From NCBI GenBank assembly GCA_017617395.1, contig JAFZWG010000052.1:1-38723 (forward strand): a stretch of DNA of 38,723 bases. Reading direction: 5' to 3'. Under the pieces are notes generated by a model. It did not search any database. It saw only the letters and a list, made by a program, of their open reading frames with translations, and was not told the origin of the DNA. Positions 17,408-25,801 of the stretch are shown in pieces. Both the position numbers and the translations under genes were made by a program. The DNA comes from Lachnospiraceae bacterium. Its GTDB lineage: Bacteria; Bacillota; Clostridia; Lachnospirales; Lachnospiraceae. Position 1 is the first letter of the stretch; every line of letters starts with the position of its first letter.

Positions 17408-18241
17408 TTACAGCCCGTGCAGTTCCAGAATCTTCGCCAGATACCCTTTCTGCTCGTTCCGGGGCACGATCGCGTCGATAAATCCGCACGAAAGCACCCG
17501 CTCCGCCCGCTGAAAATCCTTCGGCAACGCCTGCTTTAAGCTCTTCTCGATGACGCGGGGCCCCGCAAATCCGATTCTTGCGCCCGGCTCTGCCAAAGTG
17601 ATGTCACCCTGCATCGCAAAGCTTGCGTCCACACCGCCCGTCGTCGGGTCCGTTAAGAGCACAACGTAGAGGTTGCCGGCGTTACTGTGGCGCCGCACCG
17701 CCGCGGATACCTTCGACATCTGAAGCAGGGAGTACATGCCCTCCTGCATTCTCGCTCCGCCCGAGACGGTCACGCCGATCACCGGCAGCCCGCGCCCGGT
17801 CGCATATTCGAACAATCTGGTGATCTTCTCTCCCACGACCGACCCCATCGAGCCCATCATGAAGTTCGCGTCCATCGCGAAGATGCAGCACCGGTGTCCG
17901 TCGATCGTCGCGACACCGCACACGACGCCCTCACGCTCACGGCTTTTCTCCTGCGCCGCCGTCAGTTTCGCCTCGTACTCCGGAAAGCCCAGAATGTTGC
18001 GGGACTCGAGCTCGCGGTCGAGCTCCGTAAAGCTTCGCCGGTCCGTGAGCATCAGGATGCGGCGCCTCGCGCGAACCGTCATGTACCGCCCGCACTCCGG
18101 GCAGACGAAGAGGTTTTTGCGGACCCGCGCCACGGACAGCTTCTTCCCGCAGTCGCGGCAGTTGACATAGCGCGTGCGCAGGAACGAATTGGTGCCCTCG
18201 GGCTCATTGTTCGCCTTTAAAAACAGCTTCCTAAGATCCAT
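17408..18241 (-). CDS. accD: Acetyl-CoA carboxylase carboxyltransferase, beta subunit
   Basis: The 277-residue protein carries the N-terminal four-cysteine zinc finger expected of AccD (CRDCGKKL at about 33-40 and CPECGRYM at about 52-59), then the crotonase-like carboxyltransferase fold with GVTVSGGARMQEGMYSLLQM and TDPTTGGVDASFAMQGD. It pairs with AccA in the heterotetramer. The start is 3 bp after the accC stop, so translation is probably coupled. Confidence 0.96.
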   Translation of the reverse strand: MDLRKLFLKANNEPEGTNSFLRTRYVNCRDCGKKLSVARVRKNLFVCPECGRYMTVRARRRILMLTDRRSFTELDRELESRNILGFPEYEAKLTAAQEKSREREGVVCGVATIDGHRCCIFAMDANFMMGSMGSVVGEKITRLFEYATGRGLPVIGVTVSGGARMQEGMYSLLQMSKVSAAVRRHSNAGNLYVVLLTDPTTGGVDASFAMQGDITLAEPGARIGFAGPRVIEKSLKQALPKDFQRAERVLSCGFIDAIVPRNEQKGYLAKILELHGL

Positions 18242-18244
18242 CGT

Positions 18245-19573
18245 TTACAATATCCTCCGGCAGAGCCCCGTGTCGTAGCTTCCGCCGCGGAACTCCCCGT
18301 TCTCCATGAATTTCATGTGCAGCTCGCGGTTGTTCGCGACCCCCACCAAAACGAACTCGGACAGGGCGCATTTCATCTTCCGGATCGCGCCGTCGCGCGT
18401 GTCCGCGCACACGACGAGCTTGCCGAGCATCGAATCGTAAAATGGCGTCACCGTGCAGTTTTGATACAGCGCCGAGTCAAAGCGCACGTCCACGCCGCCC
18501 GGGATGTGAAGCATCTCCACGCGTCCCGCCTGCGGCAGACAATCCTTCCCGCTCTCCGCGCAGATGCGGCACTCGATCGCGTGCCGGCCGCTTGCGAGCT
18601 CCTTCTCGCCGAACGGGATCGCCACGCCGTCCGCCGTGCGGATCTGCCACTCGACAATGTCGATGCCGCAGACCATCTCGGTCACAGAGTGCTCCACCTG
18701 AAGCCGCGTGTTCATCTCCATGAAGTAAAAGCTGTCGCCCTTCACGAGGAACTCCACGGTTCCCACGGTCGTGTAGCCGACCGCCTTCGCAAGCCGTACC
18801 GCCGCGGCGTACATCTGCTCCCGAAGCTTAGCCGAAAGCGCCGGCGCCGGGCACTCCTCGATCAGTTTCTGATTTCTTCTCTGCACCGAGCAGTCGCGGT
18901 CCCCTAAGATCACGACGCGGCCGTCCCGGTCCGCAAGTATCTGAACCTCGATGTGCTTGACCTCCTCGAGGTATTGCTCCAGGAAAACACCGTCGTCGCC
19001 GAACGAGCTCATCGCCTCCTTGCGCACGGTGTCAAATGCACTCTCCATCTCCGCGGCTTCCCGCACAACACGGATTCCGCGTCCGCCGCCGCCCGAGCGC
19101 GCCTTCAAAATGACCGGGTAACCGATCCGATCCGCCGCCTCGACAGCCTCACCCGCGTTCGCGAGCGTCCCGCTGCCTGGTGTCACCGGAACACCGGCCG
19201 CGATCGCGATCTCCCGCGCGGTTTCCTTCTGGCCCATTTTCCGCATGACCTCGGCGCTCGGGCCGATGAAGGCGATCTCATTTTCCTCGCACATCTGCGC
19301 AAAATCCGCATTTTCCGCGAGCATTCCGTACCCCGGATGAATCGCCGAGACGCCGGTTCGCTTCGCAAGCGTCACAAGCGAGTCCATGTTGAGATAACTG
19401 TCCTTCGCAAGCGGCCCGCCGATGCAGTAGCTCTCGTCCGCCATGACCACGTGCAGCGCGTCCGCGTCGGCCTCCGAATACACGGCCACCGTCTCGATGC
19501 CCATTTCCTTGCACGCGCGAATCACCCGGACCGCCACCTCGCCGCGGTTTGCAATCAGGATTTTCGTAAACAT
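18245..19573 (-). CDS. accC: Acetyl-CoA carboxylase, biotin carboxylase subunit
   Basis: The 442-residue ATP-grasp enzyme carboxylates the biotin of AccB using bicarbonate and ATP. It begins with the typical FTKILIANRGEVAVRVIRACKE, has the Gly-rich ATP loop KARSGGGGRGIR (about 159-170), and the metal and bicarbonate motif EMNTRLQVEHSVTEM. Length matches the family (about 445-450). It lies 25 bp after fabZ. Confidence 0.97.
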   Translation of the reverse strand: MFTKILIANRGEVAVRVIRACKEMGIETVAVYSEADADALHVVMADESYCIGGPLAKDSYLNMDSLVTLAKRTGVSAIHPGYGMLAENADFAQMCEENEIAFIGPSAEVMRKMGQKETAREIAIAAGVPVTPGSGTLANAGEAVEAADRIGYPVILKARSGGGGRGIRVVREAAEMESAFDTVRKEAMSSFGDDGVFLEQYLEEVKHIEVQILADRDGRVVILGDRDCSVQRRNQKLIEECPAPALSAKLREQMYAAAVRLAKAVGYTTVGTVEFLVKGDSFYFMEMNTRLQVEHSVTEMVCGIDIVEWQIRTADGVAIPFGEKELASGRHAIECRICAESGKDCLPQAGRVEMLHIPGGVDVRFDSALYQNCTVTPFYDSMLGKLVVCADTRDGAIRKMKCALSEFVLVGVANNRELHMKFMENGEFRGGSYDTGLCRRIL

Positions 19574-19598
19574 CGCTTTTCCTCCGACTTTCCGACCC

Positions 19599-20018
19599 TC
19601 AGGCGTTCACAATCGCGAACGACAACTCGCCGCCCGCGCACTTCTTTCCGTCCACCGAGAGCTCGCTCTTCACGACGAACAACGGCGGGCACGAGCGCAC
19701 TTCCCTCGTGTCGATGCGGATGCGGTCGCCGGGCTTCACCATGCCGCGGAACCGGACCTTGTCGATTCCCGTGTACACCGCCAAAGCGCCGTCGCTCATC
19801 CGGTCCGCGAACAGAACGCACGCGGACTGCGCCATCATCTCGCACTGGATTACGCCCGGCACGATCGGATTGCCCGGAAAATGCCCCTGCAAAAAGTACT
19901 CGTCCCCTCGCACCGTGTAAAATGCCGTCGCCGTGCCGTCCTCGTTTCGGTCGGCCTCATCCAGCAAAAGCATCGGCTCGCGGTGCGGCAAAATGCTCTT
20001 TAACTCTTCCCGGTTCAT
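19599..20018 (-). CDS. fabZ: 3-hydroxyacyl-ACP dehydratase
   Basis: The 139-residue hot-dog-fold enzyme removes water from 3-hydroxyacyl-ACP. The start LPHREPMLLLD and the catalytic pair H46 (GHFPGNPIVPG) and E60 (VIQCEMMAQSA) are intact. Gene position between accB and accC is standard for clostridial fatty acid operons. No fabA/fabM/fabN-type isomerase lies in this window, so the source of unsaturated chains, if made, is not shown here. Confidence 0.96.
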   Translation of the reverse strand: MNREELKSILPHREPMLLLDEADRNEDGTATAFYTVRGDEYFLQGHFPGNPIVPGVIQCEMMAQSACVLFADRMSDGALAVYTGIDKVRFRGMVKPGDRIRIDTREVRSCPPLFVVKSELSVDGKKCAGGELSFAIVNA

Positions 20019-20037
20019 ACTCTCTCCCTCGCGGCCC

Positions 20038-20511
20038 TCAGCCGATCACAAACAATTCCTGATTGTACTCCACCAACGCGCCGTCGGTCGCTAAGATCTC
20101 CGTGATCACGCCGTCCGCGGGAGCCGTCACCTCGTTCATCATCTTCATCGCCTCGATCGTGCACAGCACGTCGCCCTTGCGGACCTGCTCGCCGAGGCGT
20201 CTCGCCTCCCCGTTCACACGGGCGTAAAATACCCCGAGAAGCGGCGATCGCACCACCTCTCCGGTTCGCGCCGCGCGCCCAGCATCGGCGGGCGCCGCCG
20301 GCTGCGCGTTTCCGGCTGCCGACGGCTTTGCTCCCGCTTCAGCCGCAGGGGTTGCGTGCACCGGGGCCTGCGTCTGCCCGGGTGCCGCGAATACCGGCGC
20401 TACCGGCGCCGGCTGTTTTTTCAGGCAGATCTTTTGATCCCCCTCCACCACGGTCAGCTCCGTGAGGGCGAGTTTCTCAAAAAGCGCTGCGTATTCTTCC
20501 AGGGATTTCAT
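20038..20511 (-). CDS. accB: Biotin carboxyl carrier protein of acetyl-CoA carboxylase
   Basis: The protein has 157 residues. The N-terminal helix region (1-32) is followed by a long Ala/Pro-rich flexible linker (34-82) and a biotinyl domain (86-157) with the modified lysine K123 in EAMKMMNE. The linker lets the biotin swing between AccC and AccA/AccD. It starts 12 bp after fabF. Confidence 0.97.
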   Translation of the reverse strand: MKSLEEYAALFEKLALTELTVVEGDQKICLKKQPAPVAPVFAAPGQTQAPVHATPAAEAGAKPSAAGNAQPAAPADAGRAARTGEVVRSPLLGVFYARVNGEARRLGEQVRKGDVLCTIEAMKMMNEVTAPADGVITEILATDGALVEYNQELFVIG

Positions 20512-20523
20512 CGTGTAAGCTCC

Positions 20524-21756
20524 TTACATTTTCCGAAACGCGATGCACGCGTTGTGACCGCCGAACCCGAGCGACGTGCTGATTGCGCACGTAAGCTCTG
20601 CCTTCACCGCCGTGTTCGGGGTGTAATCGAGGTCGCACTCCTCGTCCTTCTCGCGGTAGTTGATCGTCGGCGGAACCGTGCCCTCCGAGAGCGCAAGCAC
20701 CGAGGCGATCGCCTCGACCGCGCCGGTCGCGCCCATCATGTGGCCGGTCATCGACTTCGTCGAGCTGACGTGCAGCTCGTACGCCTTCTCGCCGAACACC
20801 TTCTTGAGAGCCTTCGTCTCCATCGCATCGTTTAGGTGCGTGCCGGTTCCGTGCGCGTTGACATAGATCTCGTCCCCGTCGCCGATGCCCGCTTCCTTCA
20901 CGGCCATTTGAATGGCGCGGACCGCGCCGTCGCCCTCCGGGTCCGGCGCCGTGATGTGGTACGCATCGGACGTGTTGCCGTAGCCGACAACCTCCGCGTA
21001 GATCTTCGCGCCGCGCGCCTTCGCGTGCTCATATTCCTCGAGGACAACGATGCCCGCGCCCTCGCCCATGACAAATCCGCCTCTTCTCTTGTCAAACGGA
21101 AGGCTGCCCTCGCTTGGGTCCTCCGAGAGATTCAAGGCCTGGCAGTTGATAAATCCCGCCATCGCCAGCTCGTTGATCGACGCCTCGCTGCCGCCCGCGA
21201 TGATCGCGTCGGCGTAGCCGTGCTTGATCGTGCGGTACGCCTCGCCGATCGTGTGCGTCGACGTTGCACACGCCGTCACCACCGGCAGGGTCGGTCCCTT
21301 CGCGCCGAAGCGGATGGAAACCGCGCCGGCCGCCATGTTGCTGATCATCATCGGCACGAAGAACGGCGAGACCATGTCCGGTCCCTTCTCCGCCAGGCGC
21401 GTCATCTCGCGGATCGTCGTGTTGATGCCTCCGATGCCCGAGCCGATGTACACGCCGAAGCGCTCGCGGTCGAGGTCGCTCTCGAGAATTTTACTCTGGT
21501 CGACCGCCTGCTTCGCAGCCGCCATCGCGTATTGCATAAAAAGGTCCGAGCGGCGAATCTCCTGCACGGTGTCAAACCATGCCTTCGGCTCGAAGCCCTT
21601 GACTTCCGCATCCAGGTGTACCTTCAGCCGGCTCGCGTCGAAGCGGTTGATGCGGTCGACACCGCACACGCCGGTCGTCAGGCTGCTCCAGAATTCATCG
21701 ATACTGTTTCCCACGGGAGTGATCACTCCCATTCCCGTCACAACTACTCTACACAT
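20524..21756 (-). CDS. fabF: 3-oxoacyl-ACP synthase II
   Basis: The 410-residue condensing enzyme extends acyl-ACP with malonyl-ACP. The Cys-His-His triad is complete: C163 (VVTACATSTHTIG), H302 (VNAHGTGTHLND) and H339 (STKSMTGHMMGATG), with the supporting K334. The start codon overlaps the end of fabG by 8 bp, and its ribosome binding site GGAGG lies inside fabG. It is the only ketoacyl synthase in the operon. Confidence 0.97.
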   Translation of the reverse strand: MCRVVVTGMGVITPVGNSIDEFWSSLTTGVCGVDRINRFDASRLKVHLDAEVKGFEPKAWFDTVQEIRRSDLFMQYAMAAAKQAVDQSKILESDLDRERFGVYIGSGIGGINTTIREMTRLAEKGPDMVSPFFVPMMISNMAAGAVSIRFGAKGPTLPVVTACATSTHTIGEAYRTIKHGYADAIIAGGSEASINELAMAGFINCQALNLSEDPSEGSLPFDKRRGGFVMGEGAGIVVLEEYEHAKARGAKIYAEVVGYGNTSDAYHITAPDPEGDGAVRAIQMAVKEAGIGDGDEIYVNAHGTGTHLNDAMETKALKKVFGEKAYELHVSSTKSMTGHMMGATGAVEAIASVLALSEGTVPPTINYREKDEECDLDYTPNTAVKAELTCAISTSLGFGGHNACIAFRKM

Positions 21757-22489
21757 ACATTCCTCCGTCCACTTTGATCACTTCTCCCGTGATGTATCCG
21801 GACGCGTCGCCCGCAAGGAACAGCACCGTGTCCGCAACATCCTCGGGATTGCCCAGTCTTCCGAGCGGCAGGCTCTTTACAAGCGCCTCCCTCGCCTCCT
21901 CGGGAAGTGCCGCCGTCATCTCGGTCGCGATATATCCCGGCGCAACCGCATTGCAGCGAATGCCCCGTCCGCCGTACTCCTTTGCGATCGTCTTTGTAAA
22001 GCCAATCAGGCCCGCCTTAGCCGCCGCATAGTTCGCCTGCCCGCGGTTGCCCATCAGGCCGACCACAGAGCTTATGTTGATGATGCTTCCGCTTCGCTTC
22101 CGCATCATGCTGCGGACAAATGCTTTCGTGACGAAGATGGCTCCCTTGAGGTCCACATCGATCACGTCGTCGATGTCCGCGGCGCTCAAGCCGGGCAAAA
22201 TGTTGTCCCTCGTGATTCCCGCGTTGTTGACCAGAACGTCCACGCCGCCGAAATCCTGTAAAATCTCCGCCGCTGCCGCATCCACCGCCTCGGCGTTTCT
22301 GATATCACACAGATATAGCTTCGCGGTGACACCCAAAGCCGCAAGCTCTGCAATTGCCCGCTCCGCTGCCTCGCCGCCGCGCGTCGCGACTACCGCCACG
22401 TTCGCGCCGTCACCGGCCAGTTTCTTCGCGATCGCGAAGCCGATTCCTCTCGTGCCGCCGGTCACGACGGCCGTCTTGCCCTGTAACAT
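21749..22489 (-). CDS. fabG: 3-oxoacyl-ACP reductase
   Basis: This short-chain dehydrogenase has 246 residues from the ATG at 22489. The cofactor loop TGGTRGIG (10-17), NNAG (88-91) and the catalytic S141, Y154 and K158 (YAAAK) are all present. It uses NADPH to reduce 3-oxoacyl-ACP. In-frame starts at 22510 and 22519 (GTG directly after the fabD stop) are possible, but the family begins with the MLQGKTAVVTGG-type strand, so I prefer 22489. GAGGGGAG lies 11 nt upstream. Confidence 0.95.
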   Translation of the reverse strand: MLQGKTAVVTGGTRGIGFAIAKKLAGDGANVAVVATRGGEAAERAIAELAALGVTAKLYLCDIRNAEAVDAAAAEILQDFGGVDVLVNNAGITRDNILPGLSAADIDDVIDVDLKGAIFVTKAFVRSMMRKRSGSIINISSVVGLMGNRGQANYAAAKAGLIGFTKTIAKEYGGRGIRCNAVAPGYIATEMTAALPEEAREALVKSLPLGRLGNPEDVADTVLFLAGDASGYITGEVIKVDGGMYV

Positions 22490-22519
22490 TTTCCGATACA
22501 CTCCCCTCATGCAAATCAC

Positions 22520-23437
22520 TTATTTCAAGCCTTCCGCGCACGCCGCAAGTGTCGCGGCATCGCTCACTCCGAAGATCTGCGCGCCCGACACGGTCCGCTT
22601 CACAAAGCCCGCAAGCGTCTTGCCCGGCCCGCACTCGATGAACGTTGTCACGCCGGCCTCGGCCATGTTTCGAAGCGTCTGCTCAAAGCGCACGGGATTT
22701 CTGATCTGCCCCGCCACCGTGTCCGCGATCCCCGCCGCGTCCGCCGGGTACGGCTTCGCCGTGCGGTTTGCGTAAAGCGGCAGCTTCGGTGCGGCAAATG
22801 TGAGCTCCGTGAACATTTCCCGAAGGCTCTCCGACGCGCTCGCCATGTACGGTGTGTGGAACGGTCCGCCCACCGCAAGCTCGATGAACCGCACGTTCCG
22901 CTCCGTAAGCGCTGCCTTCAGCGCCTCCATCGCGTCAACGCGCCCGGAAACCACGATCTGCCCCGGGCAGTTGTAGTTGACCGGATAGACCTGCAACTCG
23001 GCACACAAAGCCTCGAGCTCCGCCGTGTCCATGCGAAGCACGGCGATCATTTTCCCGCTCTCGCGCTCCGCGGCCGCCTGCATGAGCGAGCCTCTTCGGC
23101 ACACCAGCCGGAATGCATCCTCCGCAGACAAAACGCCCGCCTCCGCGAGCGCCGCAATCTCTCCGAGCGAAAAGCCCGCTGTCACATCCGGGCGGATTCC
23201 GCGGCTTCGCAGCGCAACCGCTGCCGCCAGATCCGCCAAAAAGAGGCACGGCTGCGTGTTGTCCGTCCGACGCAGCTCGTCCTCTCTTCCCTCAAACATC
23301 TGCGTGAGCGTCCCCGGGCGGATTTGCTCCGCCGCGGCGAACAACTCACGAACCTCTGCGCATGTATCGTATAATTCTCTTCCCATTCCCGGGTATTGGC
23401 TCCCCTGTCCTGCGAAGAGAAACGCTGTCTTTCCCAT
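22520..23437 (-). CDS. fabD: Malonyl-CoA:ACP transacylase
   Basis: The 305-residue enzyme loads malonyl groups onto ACP. It starts with FLFAGQGSQYPGMG. The nucleophile is S90 in GFSLGEIAALA and the catalytic histidine is H194 in GGPFHTPYM. The conserved late motif FIECGPGKTL is present. It follows fabK after 67 bp. Confidence 0.96.
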   Translation of the reverse strand: MGKTAFLFAGQGSQYPGMGRELYDTCAEVRELFAAAEQIRPGTLTQMFEGREDELRRTDNTQPCLFLADLAAAVALRSRGIRPDVTAGFSLGEIAALAEAGVLSAEDAFRLVCRRGSLMQAAAERESGKMIAVLRMDTAELEALCAELQVYPVNYNCPGQIVVSGRVDAMEALKAALTERNVRFIELAVGGPFHTPYMASASESLREMFTELTFAAPKLPLYANRTAKPYPADAAGIADTVAGQIRNPVRFEQTLRNMAEAGVTTFIECGPGKTLAGFVKRTVSGAQIFGVSDAATLAACAEGLK

Positions 23438-23504
23438 AATTCTCCTTCGGCAAATGCCCGCACCAAAATCTTCGCGGCTGCCTCACAAGGCAATCACCCG
23501 CGCC

Positions 23505-24458
23505 TTACAGCAAGAGTTCGTGTGCCGCGCCCGACGACAACAGCTGCTCCGCATCCGCACAGATGCCGCGGATGATGTCCGCGCACGTGTCCTCGGTCTT
23601 TACGAGTCCCGCGATCTGGCCGCACATGCACGAACCGTTCTGCACATCACCCTCACGGGCCGCTCTTCGCAGCGCGCCTGCGCCCATCGCCTCGAGCGTC
23701 TCGGGCGTCGTGTTCGGATCGCGCTCCGCCTCGGCAAATGCTCTCGTCATCCGGTTCTTCAGTGCCCTCACCGGATGCCCTAATGTCTTGCCGGTCACGA
23801 TCGTATCGCGGTCCTTCGCGGCAAGTACCTTCGCCTTGTAGTTTGCGTGCACGTTGCACTCCTTTGCGGTCAGGAAACGTGTTCCCATCTGCACAGCCTT
23901 CGCCCCCAGCAAGAGCGAAGCGGCCATGCCTCTACCGTCGGCGATACCGCCCGCCGCGATCACCGGAATCGAGACCGCGTCAACCACCTGCGGTACCAGC
24001 GCCATCGTGGTCGTCTCCCCGACGTGTCCGCCGGACTCGCAGCCCTCCGCCACCACGGCGGAAGCTCCCATCCGCTCGCACATCACCGCGAGCGTCACGC
24101 TCGCCACCACGCAGATGACTTTCACGTTGGCCGCCTTGAGCTTCTCCATGTACTGCGCAGGATTGCCTGCGCCGGTCGTCACGACCGGGATGTTCTCCTC
24201 GCACACGACGTCGACCGCCTCCGCGATGTACGGGCTCATCAGCATGAGATTCACGCCGAACGGCCGGTCCGTCAGCTCCTTCGCACGGCGGATCTGCACG
24301 CGCAATTGCTCACCGTTTGAGTTCATCGCCGCAATCAGACCGAGGCCGCCGGCATTGGAAACCGCCGCCGCGAGTTCCGCGTCGGCGATCCATGCCATAC
24401 CGCCCTGAATTACCGGATAGTCGATCCCGAGCATTTTACAAATCGGATTGTTCCCCAT
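23505..24458 (-). CDS. fabK: Enoyl-ACP reductase II (FMN type)
   Basis: The 317-residue TIM-barrel flavoprotein of the nitronate monooxygenase/FabK family has IDYPVIQGGMAWIADAELAAAVSNAGGLG at the start, the GxGNP-like TTGAGNPAQYM stretch and the FMN phosphate site AAGGIADGRGMAA with LLGAKAVQMGTRF. Its place between acpP and fabD identifies it as the enoyl reductase of this operon; no FabI or FabL is seen. FabK enzymes do not depend on the FabI triclosan site. Confidence 0.93.
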   Translation of the reverse strand: MGNNPICKMLGIDYPVIQGGMAWIADAELAAAVSNAGGLGLIAAMNSNGEQLRVQIRRAKELTDRPFGVNLMLMSPYIAEAVDVVCEENIPVVTTGAGNPAQYMEKLKAANVKVICVVASVTLAVMCERMGASAVVAEGCESGGHVGETTTMALVPQVVDAVSIPVIAAGGIADGRGMAASLLLGAKAVQMGTRFLTAKECNVHANYKAKVLAAKDRDTIVTGKTLGHPVRALKNRMTRAFAEAERDPNTTPETLEAMGAGALRRAAREGDVQNGSCMCGQIAGLVKTEDTCADIIRGICADAEQLLSSGAAHELLL

Positions 24459-24480
24459 GGTAATTTCTCCTATTTCTTCA

Positions 24481-24498
24481 CGGGGCCTTGCGGCCCCG
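24481..24498 (-). other. GNRA-capped hairpin between acpP and fabK
   Basis: On the minus strand CGGGGCC and GGCCCCG form a 7-bp GC stem with the tetraloop GCAA. No T-run follows, so it is not a standard terminator. It lies 26 bp after the acpP stop and 22 bp before the fabK start. Confidence 0.7.
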
Positions 24499-24524
24499 AC
24501 ATTTCCTCAGCATACTTCGTTACG

Positions 24525-24755
24525 TCAGCCTGCCTTCTGCGCGGCAACAACCTCCGCGAGCTTGTCGATCGACGTGATCTCCTGCGTGAGCTCGATCTTG
24601 CAGTCAAGCTCCTCCTGCATCTGCATCACAAGCTCCATAATGTCCAGAGAGTCGAGCCCGATCTCCGTAAAGCGCGCCGCCGTATCAACCTCCGACGCAT
24701 CCTTGTCCAGATACTCGGCGATAATGCGGGTGATGGTTCCCTTGATGTCTTCCAT
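24525..24755 (-). CDS. acpP: Acyl carrier protein
   Basis: The 76-residue acidic four-helix protein has the phosphopantetheine attachment site S36 in IGLDSLDIMELVM. It carries the growing chain for all enzymes of the operon. It is the first gene, with the ribosome binding site AAGGAG and a leader of about 70 nt from the MerR-type promoter. A 66-bp spacer with a GC hairpin separates it from fabK. Confidence 0.97.
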   Translation of the reverse strand: MEDIKGTITRIIAEYLDKDASEVDTAARFTEIGLDSLDIMELVMQMQEELDCKIELTQEITSIDKLAEVVAAQKAG

Positions 24756-24806
24756 GTTGTACTCCTTTGTTCATCCAATAGTTTCCCTGCAAACCGCGAA
24801 AACGGC

Positions 24807-24835
24807 TTGCGGATTTACACGTTCGCTGTTATACT
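24807..24835 (+). promoter_or_regulatory. Probable promoter of the MerR-family gene
   Basis: TTGCGG (24807-24812) and TATACT (24830-24835) are separated by 17 bp. Its -10 overlaps the -10 of the divergent fatty acid operon promoter, and its start point (near 24842) falls inside the palindrome, so binding of the regulator should repress its own gene. This is the classic MerR arrangement. Confidence 0.6.
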
Positions 24836-24864
24836 ACTCTTGGGGGTAACCCCCAGGTCAAGAG
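24831..24864 (-). promoter_or_regulatory. MerR-type promoter/operator of the fatty acid operon
   Basis: On the minus strand, TTGACC (24861 to 24856) and TAGTAT (24836 to 24831) are separated by 19 bp, the over-long spacer that MerR-family activators correct by untwisting DNA. The spacer is filled by a perfect 15-bp palindrome (TGGGGGT, A, ACCCCCA at 24841-24855). Outer arms CTCTTG (24837-24842) and CAAGAG (24859-24864) form a second inverted repeat. A MerR-family gene is transcribed divergently from here. Confidence 0.8.
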
Positions 24865-24911
24865 ATTTTTTCACGGGGTTATGCAAGATTGTTTTTACGG
24901 GGGAATACGAT

Positions 24912-25760
24912 ATGAACTACTTGGACGACACCGGCGCGCGCCGTCAGGAATATAACCTGACGGTCGGCCAGTTTGCGAAGCTCTGCGTCACGACGCGGGA
25001 CACACTTCGCCATTACTACGAACAGGGAATCTTGATGCCGTGGGTGGATCCGACGAACGGTTACCACTACTACTCGGCGTCGCAGATCAGCTCATTTTTC
25101 TTCATCACGACGATGCGGCAGGCGGGCGCCTCGCTCGCGGAGATCGGCAACATCGTTCACAGCCTCTCGAAGGAGGGCATCCTGCGGCTCGTCAACGCGC
25201 GTATCCTCGACATGCAGCGAGAGCTCTACAACATCAATAAAAAAATAGCGGCACTGCATCTGGGGATGTGGATTCTGGGGCAGTTTGAGCGCCGCAAGCC
25301 CGGCACGCCGTTTCTTGCGGACATTCCGATGATGAGCATGACGCAGACGCCGGTTGCCAACCGAGGCGAAGCATTTCACGCAGCCGATATCGCGAAGGAC
25401 ATCTCCGCGCATCTGGCGAAGGCCGCAGAGGATGACAGCCTTCTCATGTTCCCCTCGGGCGTCACAATCGCCTACGAGGATCTCGCGAAGAAGCACTACG
25501 TCTACAACAAGGTCATCAGCCTCTCGCTGCTGCCCGCGGACGGTGTCTCCACCACGCCTCTGCCGGGTCAGCGCGCCGTTTTGTGCTGCCACGATCACAA
25601 CGCGCCGGACATCGACAAAACCTACGTCCGCATGGTTTCGTACATAAAAAGAAACAGGCTCACGGCCTGTTCCGATCTCTTCTCCATCAGCATGATCAAC
25701 CTCTACGACAGCGAGGAAAATCACGCCTACTACAAGTACCTCTTCATCTGTGTCGAATAA
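24912..25760 (+). CDS. MerR-family transcriptional regulator, probable regulator of the fatty acid operon
   Basis: The protein has 282 residues from the ATG at 24912, which follows GGGGGAATACGAT. Residues 15-85 are a MerR winged helix: LTVGQFAKLCVTTRDTLRHYYEQGIL, then a wing with DPTNGYHYYSASQI and a helix pair. A dimerisation helix follows (about 90-125), then a C-terminal effector domain (130-282) with the loose look of the BmrR/GyrI-like fold and no metal-binding cysteine pattern, so a small-molecule ligand is likelier than a metal. It stands divergent to acpP with a MerR-type operator between them. It probably activates the operon and represses itself. The ligand is unknown; a fatty-acid-derived molecule is a guess. 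Confidence 0.88.
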   Translation: MNYLDDTGARRQEYNLTVGQFAKLCVTTRDTLRHYYEQGILMPWVDPTNGYHYYSASQISSFFFITTMRQAGASLAEIGNIVHSLSKEGILRLVNARILDMQRELYNINKKIAALHLGMWILGQFERRKPGTPFLADIPMMSMTQTPVANRGEAFHAADIAKDISAHLAKAAEDDSLLMFPSGVTIAYEDLAKKHYVYNKVISLSLLPADGVSTTPLPGQRAVLCCHDHNAPDIDKTYVRMVSYIKRNRLTACSDLFSISMINLYDSEENHAYYKYLFICVE

Positions 25761-25762
25761 AC

Positions 25763-25801
25763 AAAAAAGCGCGCCGGGTGCACAAAAGCCTTCGACGCGC
25801 T
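25763..25801 (-). terminator. Intrinsic terminator of the nitrogen operon
   Basis: On the minus strand, AGCGCG and CGCGCT form the stem base and six T residues follow (25768 to 25763). It overlaps the stop codon of the ANTAR gene. The convergent MerR-family gene ends just beyond it. Confidence 0.65.

Noticed and set aside
25763..25801. Terminator also serving the plus-strand MerR-family gene
   Set aside because: The T-run is on the minus-strand side only; on the plus strand nothing like a T-run follows the stem.
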